Source: Pseudomonadota bacterium
GTDB lineage: Bacteria > Pseudomonadota > Alphaproteobacteria > Rhizobiales > Hyphomicrobiaceae
Length of the DNA stretch: 6,336 nucleotides
Reading direction: 5' to 3'
Assembly (NCBI GenBank): GCA_023428365.1
Contig: JAEYYQ010000257.1
Span: 1-6,336 of the forward strand
Shown here: piece by piece, positions 1-5,644 of the stretch
How the letters are laid out: each line of letters begins with the position of its first letter
Numbering within the stretch: position 1 is the stretch's first letter
Made by a program: the position numbers and the translations under genes
The notes under the pieces: generated by a model
Database searches by the model: none
What the model was told of the DNA's origin: nothing
The model's input: the letters and a program-made list of their open reading frames with translations, nothing else

Positions 1-998
1 TCATTGATCAGATCGCCGGGCTCATTGACGGGGGCAAACGGCAGCTCAAGCTGTTCGAGCTTGGCGCATAAGTCGGCCGCTGACCACTTCCGGAAAATCG
101 ACGCGATCTCCGGGATCACCCACGCGCGTTCATCAACACGGCCCTGGCTCGTCGCCAGCCGCGCGTCGGAGAGCCATGCTTCGCGCCCGAACGTGCGGCA
201 GAACGCCTGCCACTGTTCCTCGCCGACGATCGTGACGTGGACCTTCGTGCCATCGGCCGTATCAAACAAATCATAGACTGGCCACGGAGAATCCTTGACG
301 GAGTACGGGATCGAACGCACGCCCGTGACCTGCTCAGACATCATCGCCTGCCCGACCAGGAATGCCGTGTTCTCGAACAATGCACTCTGGATATACGTCC
401 CGCGGCCGGTGCGCTGCCGTTCAGCCAGCGCAGCCTGGATCGCAATAACGCCGAACATGCCGCCCATGACGTCGTTGACCGAGGCTCCAACCCGCAGCGG
501 CCGACCGGGCAAACCGGTCATGTAGGCGAGACCGCCCATCATCTGCACGACCTCATCGAGTGCGAGACGGTTCTCGTAAGGCCCCGGCAGATAGCCCTTC
601 AGCGAGCAGTAGATCAGACCCGGCTGTGTCGTCTGCAGCGTCTCGTAATCAAGACCGTAGCGTTTCAATAGTCCGGGCCGGAAATTCTCGATGAGGACGT
701 CGCTGGCGCCAATCAAACGACGCGCGATGTCCTGACCACGCGGCGTTGTCGTATCAACGGCGAGGCTGCGCTTATTGCGATTGTAATTGGCGAAAAACCC
801 GGCCGCGACGCCCTTGAAGTGGCGTGTACGATCCCCCTTCGGAGGCTCAACCTTGATGACGTCGGCGCCGAGGTCGGCAAGGATGAGGCCACAGGTCGGC
901 CCCATCACCATCTGGCTGAATTCAACAACGCGGATACCGGTCAGCGGCAGCCGTGCCGAAGCATCCTCAGTTGATTCTAACTGCGAGGCAGCCATCAT
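1..998 (-). CDS. Class III (CaiB/BaiF family) CoA-transferase, 3'-truncated by the window edge
   Basis: This family moves coenzyme A between a CoA thioester and a free carboxylic acid in the cytoplasm. The reading frame is open from ATG at 998 to position 1, giving about 332 residues of a family usually near 400, so the C-terminus is missing. Visible family blocks are LPLTGIRVVEF (17-27), GADVIKVEPPKGD (44-56), NRNKRSLAVD (73-82), DVLIENFRPG (100-109) and GGLAYMTGLPGRPLRVG (155-171). D176 in SVNDVMGG sits where the catalytic aspartate (Asp169 of oxalate CoA-transferase) is expected, so the enzyme looks intact. Residues 133-141 read LKGYLPGPY in place of the commoner G-F-G-x-x-G-P-Y pattern, suggesting a distinct subgroup. 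Two ATGs lie in tandem (998 and 995); no strong Shine-Dalgarno precedes either, and an in-frame stop lies about 40 bases upstream. The acyl substrate cannot be told from the sequence. Confidence 0.93.
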   Translation of the reverse strand, partial: MMAASQLESTEDASARLPLTGIRVVEFSQMVMGPTCGLILADLGADVIKVEPPKGDRTRHFKGVAAGFFANYNRNKRSLAVDTTTPRGQDIARRLIGASDVLIENFRPGLLKRYGLDYETLQTTQPGLIYCSLKGYLPGPYENRLALDEVVQMMGGLAYMTGLPGRPLRVGASVNDVMGGMFGVIAIQAALAERQRTGRGTYIQSALFENTAFLVGQAMMSEQVTGVRSIPYSVKDSPWPVYDLFDTADGTKVHVTIVGEEQWQAFCRTFGREAWLSDARLATSQGRVDERAWVIPEIASIFRKWSAADLCAKLEQLELPFAPVNEPGDLIN

Positions 999-1217
999 GT
1001 CACTGGCCAAGTCACGCGATGCAATGTTGGCTGATCATCTGGAGTGGACTTCGAACAATGTCTCATGAAATCTTGAGCGGCTAATTTTCCAGAAGGATTG
1101 ACGTCCTTCCCCGAGAGCAGTTCCTCGAGAACATACTCTGACCAATCATCGAGCGTTATCGCACGATTGCCGCAGACTTCAAACACCCGCGCCGCTCACT
1201 GAAAAATCGATCTGTCC
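999..1217. other. Intergenic spacer between exported-protein gene and CoA-transferase gene
   Basis: This 219-base gap separates two minus-strand genes. I see no clear hairpin terminator after the upstream gene's TAA (1218-1220) and no convincing promoter for the CoA-transferase. Co-transcription is possible but not shown. A 63-codon minus-strand frame (GTG at 1186, TGA at 997-995) fills most of the gap and is discussed as a doubtful ORF rather than called as a gene. Confidence 0.5.
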
Positions 1218-1742
1218 TTAGCGTCCCGATGAAAACGCGTTCTGAGCCCAGCAGGGATAGTTGGAATAAGATGGATCGTCATCTGCGTGGCAGGGCGCAT
1301 CACCACTATCGATGAAGAGCGTGCTCTCAGCTCCCAAAGCCGGAACATCACCTTTCAGAGTCCGTACGTCGTAAGAGATCGTCCTGCCATCCACGCGCGG
1401 GTTATTGAGCACCAGGACAGCCTGTGTCGGTCGCCCCTGAGAACTGAAGACCGACAGCACCGCATTGGGCGGATCCTTTCGGAAACTATGGCTTCCCTCG
1501 GTCCATAGTTTTGCGAACTGATCGTTGCGAATTGCTCCGGTAAGGCGCTCCGGGCGGTCCGAGAAAAATGCCGTCATCGGTGCCGCATTATTCAATGTGA
1601 GCACACCATCCTTATACGAGACGCTGCTTGCCGTTTGGACGAACTGCACCTGAAGCGGAGTCTTGGTCAGGGCAATCGCATTCATTTGCGCCCCAATCCA
1701 ACAGATCGATAAAGCGAAACACAGCGCAAATGCTTTCTGCAC
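1218..1742 (-). CDS. Small exported protein of unknown function (174 aa)
   Basis: I do not recognise a named family with an assigned function. The protein begins with a short basic n-region (MQK) and a hydrophobic stretch of about residues 4-19, followed by AQMNAIA, which gives a plausible signal-peptidase site near residue 24; the mature protein would be about 150 residues in the periplasm or outside the cell. The mature part looks beta-rich and water-soluble, with blocks FFSDRPERLTG (59-69) and DPPNAVLSVF (90-99) and a VLNNPRVDG turn (111-119). I recall FFSDRPER-type proteins as hypothetical proteins in related bacteria, from memory only. Two cysteines, C151 and C164, in a short acidic/aromatic C-terminal tail could form a disulfide. 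The start is GTG at 1742, chosen because AGGAGG lies six bases upstream. The gene is divergent from kup and alone; its role is unknown. Confidence 0.8.
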   Translation of the reverse strand: MQKAFALCFALSICWIGAQMNAIALTKTPLQVQFVQTASSVSYKDGVLTLNNAAPMTAFFSDRPERLTGAIRNDQFAKLWTEGSHSFRKDPPNAVLSVFSSQGRPTQAVLVLNNPRVDGRTISYDVRTLKGDVPALGAESTLFIDSGDAPCHADDDPSYSNYPCWAQNAFSSGR

Positions 1743-1748
1743 GGGGAA

Positions 1749-1754
1749 CCTCCT
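1749..1754 (-). promoter_or_regulatory. Shine-Dalgarno (AGGAGG) fixing the GTG start at 1742
   Basis: The minus strand reads AGGAGG, then six bases (TTCCCC), then GTG. This full match to the anti-Shine-Dalgarno sequence at good spacing sets the start of the exported-protein gene and argues that it is translated. Confidence 0.85.
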
Positions 1755-1990
1755 ACGGCTTATCGACAGCGGCTGCGACGGCGCGTCGGTTCAACGTGAG
1801 GCCTAATGGCATGTTCCCAGCGTGAGCAAATTTACCGGCTTGGCGCGGTTCCGCTATCAGCTACTGGTGGTCTCGGTCTGCGCGGCACAATCAACGCAGC
1901 AATCGCCTGAGACCTAAGGATAAGAAGCTCACCGCCCGATGCGAACCACATCATCGAACAAATACGCCATAGTTTTATTTATCCATTCTA

Positions 1991-2003
1991 AATCAATGCA
2001 TTA
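1991..2003 (+). promoter_or_regulatory. Candidate IHF-binding site
   Basis: The plus strand reads AATCAA-TGCA-TTA, matching every fixed position of the IHF core consensus WATCAANNNNTTR. It sits in an AT-rich island whose upstream part (1970-1990) resembles the A/T-rich flank of many IHF sites. It ends about 73 bases before the candidate kup -35 box, a distance at which DNA bending often matters. Under equal base frequencies, about 0.2 such matches would be expected on both strands of the window, so chance is not excluded. Confidence 0.4.
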
Positions 2004-2076
2004 AATTAAATCCGCCACCAACGATCCGACACCATTAGGCCCGCGCAACCGGCATAGCTGTTCGTCCAAACGCGCC

Positions 2077-2105
2077 TTGCGTGCACCGCAGCACAGGCGT
2101 ATATC
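2077..2105 (+). promoter_or_regulatory. Candidate sigma-70 promoter for kup
   Basis: TTGCGT at 2077-2082 (three of six to TTGACA) is followed after exactly 17 bases by TATATC at 2100-2105 (four of six to TATAAT). Transcription would begin near 2112, leaving a leader of about 90 bases before the preferred kup start. The match is modest, and the AT-rich island further upstream could hold another promoter. Confidence 0.35.
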
Positions 2106-2117
2106 AGCGCGCCTTTA

Positions 2118-2146
2118 GCGGGCGGCACCTTTTTGATCAGGCCCGC
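2118..2146 (+). repeat. Inverted repeat in the kup leader (possible hairpin)
   Basis: GCGGGC (2118-2123) and GCCCGC (2141-2146) are perfect inverse complements separated by 17 bases that include a run of five T. The resulting 6-bp, all-GC stem would lie in the 5' leader if transcription starts near 2112. It could influence translation of kup, but a stem of this length is common by chance in GC-rich DNA. Confidence 0.25.
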
Positions 2147-2199
2147 GTTTAGGGGTGCAAGGCGCTGCTCCAATGCGCCATGGGCTCAGGCAACGATCC

Positions 2200-4119
2200 A
2201 TGTCTTCCACATCGTCTGAAAGTATCGCTGCCGGTCCGGCGGTCGTTCACGCGCGCCCTCCAAGTGAAAGTCGCCGCACCTGGATACTGACACTGGGTTC
2301 GCTCGGCGTCGTTTACGGAGATATCGGGACGAGCCCGCTTTATGCTCTCAGGGAATCTCTTCTTCACGCCGGAAAAGCACCCACGCAGACCGAGATCATC
2401 GGCATCGTGTCGCTGCTTGTCTGGGCGCTGGTCCTTATCGTCACGCTGAAGTATGTCGCAGTGCTTCTGCGCGCGGACAACCATGGCGAGGGCGGTACGT
2501 TTTCCCTCATGTCAATGGCCCAGAGCGCTCTCGGCCAGCCGAGCAGTTTCATCATGGGCCTCGGAATTGTCGGCGCCTCACTTTTTTATGGCGACGCAAT
2601 CCTCACTCCCGCGATATCGGTTCTCTCGGCGGTCGAGGGCCTGAAATACACGACCGATATCGATCAAAGTTATGTTGTGCCAATCGTGCTGGCGATCCTC
2701 ATTCTGCTTTACTCTGTGCAATCGTGGGGGACAGGCAGGGTCTCGGCCTTTTTTGGGCCGATCATGCTGCTGTGGTTTTCCGTGCTAGCGCTTCTCGGGG
2801 TGATGCATATCAGCGATGCTCCGGAAATCCTGAACGCACTTAATCCGCTTTACGCGCTCCACTTCATGACGCATCACGGCATCATCGGATTTACGGTTCT
2901 TGGCTCCGTTTTCCTCGCAGTCACCGGCGCTGAAGCTCTGTATGCCGATATGGGCCATTTCGGTCGCACAGCAATCCGACGTGCCTGGCTACTCTTCGAG
3001 CTGCCAGGTCTGGTCCTGAACTATCTGGGACAGGGCGGTCTGGCCCTCAGCAATCCCGGCGTGGTGGGCAATCTGTTTTTCTCCACGGCGCCGGAATGGG
3101 GCCAGCTGCCGCTGGTTATTCTGGCAACGGCCGCCACCGTGATCGCCGCGCAGGCCGTCATCACGGGTGCCTATTCGCTCACGCACCAGGCAACACAGCT
3201 CGGCATTCTTCCGCGTCTCGCGGTCCAATACACGTCCGAGAAGGAACGCGGTCAGATCTATATGCCAAAGGTCAATTGGCTCATGCTGGCCGGTGCGGTG
3301 TTCCTGGTTTTGATTTTCGAGACGTCGAGCAACCTCGCCGCGGCCTACGGTATCGCAGTGATCGGCACGATGATCGTCTCGACCATGCTGGTGGTGCCTG
3401 TCATCGCCCGGTTGTGGAACTGGGGCTGGATCCCGGCGCTTGCGCTGGCGCTGCCGTTTTTCGCATTGGATACGGCCTTCCTCACCGCGAACCTGCTGAA
3501 ACTTGCGGATGGCGGCTGGATCCCGCTTGCGCTTGGAACGCTGCTCATCATTGCGATGTGGACCTGGGTTCGCGGCACGGCCATCGTTGCGGCGAAAGTG
3601 CGCAGAGATAGCGTGTCGCTCGCCTCTGTCGTTTCGTCGATCGCGAAGAGCAAGCGAATAGTTCGAGTGCCAGGTACGGCTGTCTTCTTAACATCGGAAC
3701 CCGAGGTCGCTCCGGCGGCCATGATGCACAACCTGAAGCACAATAAGGTGCTCCACGAGCAGAACGTCATCCTATCCGTGCGAACTGAGCCACTTCCCTA
3801 CGTCGAACCCAGTAATCGCACGACTTACAAGCGTATCTCGGATGACTTCTCTCTCGTCCTGCTCCGGTATGGCTATATGGAAACGCCACATATTCCTCGC
3901 GCGCTCGGACGTTGCAAAACGGAAGGCCTCTCCTTCGAAATCATGTCGACCTCATTCTTCATCGGTCGACGGACATTCAAGATTTCGGCAACGGGCGGAA
4001 TGCCTGTCTGGCAGGATCGGCTTTTCATCTTTCTCGCGCGGCAAGCCGACGACATCATTTCCTATTTCCGCATCCCTGCCGGCCGCGTAATCGAACTCGG
4101 AACTCAGATCGTCCTCTAG
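2200..4119 (+). CDS. kup: Kup-family low-affinity potassium transporter (KUP/HAK/KT)
   Basis: Kup brings potassium into the cell across the inner membrane, in known members together with protons. From ATG at 2200 the protein has 639 residues, close to the usual 620-640. Residues about 30-465 form the membrane part, with roughly twelve hydrophobic segments. Signatures are GVVYGDIGTSPLYAL (36-50, holding the acidic residue equivalent to E. coli Asp23), RADNHGEGGTFSL (91-103), GDAILTPAISVLSAVEGL (131-148) and TGAEALYADMGHFG (242-255). The soluble C-terminal domain starts near 470, with VPGTAVFLTS (490-499) and the family-typical ending FRIPAGRVIELGTQIVL. No key residue appears missing. The frame stays open upstream, allowing GTG at 2155 or ATG at 2173. 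I prefer 2200 because it gives the usual family length and follows a weak AGG at good distance. It is the only plus-strand gene here and is probably monocistronic. Confidence 0.97.
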   Translation: MSSTSSESIAAGPAVVHARPPSESRRTWILTLGSLGVVYGDIGTSPLYALRESLLHAGKAPTQTEIIGIVSLLVWALVLIVTLKYVAVLLRADNHGEGGTFSLMSMAQSALGQPSSFIMGLGIVGASLFYGDAILTPAISVLSAVEGLKYTTDIDQSYVVPIVLAILILLYSVQSWGTGRVSAFFGPIMLLWFSVLALLGVMHISDAPEILNALNPLYALHFMTHHGIIGFTVLGSVFLAVTGAEALYADMGHFGRTAIRRAWLLFELPGLVLNYLGQGGLALSNPGVVGNLFFSTAPEWGQLPLVILATAATVIAAQAVITGAYSLTHQATQLGILPRLAVQYTSEKERGQIYMPKVNWLMLAGAVFLVLIFETSSNLAAAYGIAVIGTMIVSTMLVVPVIARLWNWGWIPALALALPFFALDTAFLTANLLKLADGGWIPLALGTLLIIAMWTWVRGTAIVAAKVRRDSVSLASVVSSIAKSKRIVRVPGTAVFLTSEPEVAPAAMMHNLKHNKVLHEQNVILSVRTEPLPYVEPSNRTTYKRISDDFSLVLLRYGYMETPHIPRALGRCKTEGLSFEIMSTSFFIGRRTFKISATGGMPVWQDRLFIFLARQADDIISYFRIPAGRVIELGTQIVL

Positions 4120-4142
4120 CCGCGGTGGGCAGAACTGGGTCT

Positions 4143-4185
4143 CGATAAAAGCGAAAACGGGCGAGTGCTAATGACACCCGCCCGT
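4143..4185 (-). terminator. Rho-independent terminator of the ABC transporter operon
   Basis: On the minus strand an 11-bp stem (arms 4185-4175 and 4167-4157) encloses a 7-base loop. Every position pairs, with a single G-U wobble, and the 3' arm runs straight into T-rich sequence (TTTTCGCTTTT, 4157-4147). It begins 27 bases past the stop of the binding-protein gene, so it closes that operon. Read on the plus strand, the wobble becomes an A-C mismatch and no T run follows directly, so it should serve kup poorly. Confidence 0.8.
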
Positions 4186-4211
4186 CGGCATTAAAATAGC
4201 CCGTAAGCTCG

Positions 4212-5507
4212 TTACGAGCCTTTCATCATGTCGTTGGTCACTTTGACGATCTCGGCGAGGCCAGCTTCGGGGGTCTTCTCGCCGCGCATCACCTGGCTGA
4301 TGATGTCGCGCTGCGTACGCCAGATGCGCACGGTGTTACCGCCCGGATAGGCGCCCCACGGACCTGCGCGTTCAATCTGCGTGATCGGCGTCTTGTAGTT
4401 CGGGTTCTTGTCGTAGAACGGACCGAGATACTCCGGTCCGGGCGCACGCAGGTTCGTCGGGAGATAGCCAGTCATCTCCACCACGATCTTTTGCGCTTCA
4501 GGACTCGTCACGAACTTGATGAATTCCCACGCGGCCTTCTGTTTTGCGGGATCTTTCGCGAATGTGACGACAGCGTTGCCGCCCGTCGGAATGACGCCCT
4601 TTGCTTCGTTAGCGATCGGGAACTTCGTGGTGCGCAGCTCAAACTTGTCGCCGACGAGCCCCGTCACCTGAGTAAGATTTGCCGGGGATGCGAAATAGAT
4701 GCCGATCTTGCCAGCGCCGAACTGCTGACGGCTCTGGTCCCAATCGATCAGCTGCATGCCGCCCTCGGTGACGAGACGGCGGAACGTCTTCATCGCTTCC
4801 AGGCCTTCGGGTGTATCGAATGCGATTTCCGTCTGATCGTCGTTGAGCAGCCTGCCGCCGGCCTGCGTGATCATCGCCTCGAACAGCCAGCCATCCGGCC
4901 AGCCATGCACGTCATAGGCGATGCCGTTAATGCCTTCGGCCGGATTGTTGATCTTGGCGGCAAGGGCAATGACGCCGTCAAATGTGGTCGGGAAATTTGC
5001 AGGATCAATGCCGGCCTTTTTCACCAGATCCACATTGAAATAAACAATCGGATTTGAGGCATTGAAAGGCACGCCGTACAGCTTCTTGTCGATGGTGCTC
5101 AGTGCGAGCAGGCTGTCCGCATAGTTCGCCTTGCGGAATTCTGCACCTTCCTTGGTCATGAGGTCGTCGAGGGCGACGATCTGGTCGCGCTGCGCAAGCG
5201 TGCGGGCAAGTTCAGGCAGAAGATGATAGCCGGAATAGAAGATGTCCGGGAGCTGACGCGTAACAGCAGCACGCAGAATGGTCTGATGGCCATCGTCATA
5301 ATTCGGCGACGGCGCGCGGAATTGAATCTTGATGTCGGGGTGCTTCTTCATGAACTCGGCGGCGACCGGCTCATGGAAGCGGGCGAACCCGGGAAAGCAA
5401 TACAGCACGTCAAGCGTGACCTGCTGCGCATAGGCTGGAATTGCGGTCGACGCTGTCGAGGCTGCCACTACGGCAACCGCGATCAGCGATCTGCGTGTCA
5501 TCATCAT
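4212..5507 (-). CDS. ABC transporter periplasmic substrate-binding protein (CUT1/UgpB-like, family 1)
   Basis: This protein captures a solute, probably a carbohydrate or polyol derivative, in the periplasm and hands it to the permease encoded just upstream. From ATG at 5507 it has 431 residues, typical for family-1 binding proteins. Residues 1-27 form a signal peptide ending AYA before QQ; the TRRSL segment at 4-8 resembles a twin-arginine motif. Family features are YDDGHQ (70-75), PDIFYSG (87-93), LYGVPFNASNPIVYFNVDL (143-161), WPDGWLFEAMITQAGG (203-218), AFDTPEGLEAM (229-239) and the late PTGGNAV and AAWEFIKFVTSPEAQ blocks. The frame opens upstream to GTG 5540 and ATG 5528, but GGAG at 5518-5515, seven bases before ATG 5507, and the compact signal peptide favour 5507. 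The exact ligand cannot be read; UgpB-like means family level only. It is the last gene of its operon. Confidence 0.95.
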   Translation of the reverse strand: MMMTRRSLIAVAVVAASTASTAIPAYAQQVTLDVLYCFPGFARFHEPVAAEFMKKHPDIKIQFRAPSPNYDDGHQTILRAAVTRQLPDIFYSGYHLLPELARTLAQRDQIVALDDLMTKEGAEFRKANYADSLLALSTIDKKLYGVPFNASNPIVYFNVDLVKKAGIDPANFPTTFDGVIALAAKINNPAEGINGIAYDVHGWPDGWLFEAMITQAGGRLLNDDQTEIAFDTPEGLEAMKTFRRLVTEGGMQLIDWDQSRQQFGAGKIGIYFASPANLTQVTGLVGDKFELRTTKFPIANEAKGVIPTGGNAVVTFAKDPAKQKAAWEFIKFVTSPEAQKIVVEMTGYLPTNLRAPGPEYLGPFYDKNPNYKTPITQIERAGPWGAYPGGNTVRIWRTQRDIISQVMRGEKTPEAGLAEIVKVTNDMMKGS

Positions 5508-5514
5508 CTGGTGG

Positions 5515-5518
5515 CTCC
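5515..5518 (-). promoter_or_regulatory. Ribosome binding site deciding the binding-protein start
   Basis: The minus strand reads GGAG, then seven bases (CCACCAG), then three ATGs in a row (5507, 5504, 5501). This supports a start at the first of them over the upstream GTG at 5540 or ATG at 5528, which lack a comparable site. Confidence 0.65.
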
Positions 5519-5572
5519 GTTCATGCATGTCATGCGGCACTTTTGAGAATGATCAGGCCGCCGCGCCGCCGA

Positions 5573-5641
5573 CGGTCAGGAAGACCGACCTTTTGCCAAA
5601 AGCCGCTCTCCGAATATCTTCATGCCCGCCTCCAATGAGGC
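5573..5641 (-). repeat. Three small potential hairpins in the permease-to-binding-protein spacer
   Basis: Three perfect 5-bp inverted repeats lie one after another in the spacer between the two transporter genes. They are GCCTC/GAGGC (5628-5632 with 5637-5641, 4-base loop) just after the permease stop, CTTTT/AAAAG (5590-5594 with 5598-5602, 3-base loop), and CGGTC/GACCG (5573-5577 with 5583-5587, 5-base loop). Each alone is weak. Together they could act as an RNA stabiliser or processing element that uncouples the level of the binding protein from that of the permease. None is followed by a T run, so they are not a terminator. Confidence 0.3.
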
Positions 5642-5644
5642 CGC

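Larger units (their letters stand above)
1743..2199. other. Divergent intergenic region upstream of kup
   Basis: This stretch of about 450 bases separates the exported-protein gene from kup. Part of it, 1970-2011, is strongly AT-rich against a GC-rich background. Other elements are listed separately: an IHF-like core site, a candidate -35/-10 pair and an inverted repeat near the kup start. I see no convincing coding frame or RNA gene. The rest (1755-1969 and 2012-2076) shows nothing I can assign. Confidence 0.6.

Noticed and set aside
237..671. Plus-strand open frame of 144 codons
   Set aside because: It lies antisense to the well-supported CoA-transferase and its translation is rich in Arg, His and Gln, as expected for a shadow frame in GC-rich DNA.
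1743..2199. Riboswitch upstream of kup (for example a ydaO-type c-di-AMP element)
   Set aside because: Such elements are known mainly in Gram-positive relatives, and I see no matching conserved core or multi-stem layout here.
2149..2484. Minus-strand open frame of 111 codons opposite the kup start
   Set aside because: It is antisense to the conserved N-terminal motifs of Kup and has no independent support.
3096..3611. Plus-strand open frame of 171 codons
   Set aside because: It overlaps the membrane domain of kup in another frame; the kup frame carries all the family motifs.
4491..5057. Plus-strand open frame of 188 codons
   Set aside because: It is fully antisense to the binding-protein gene, has no recognisable motif, and has low-complexity Arg/Cys-rich composition typical of shadow frames.
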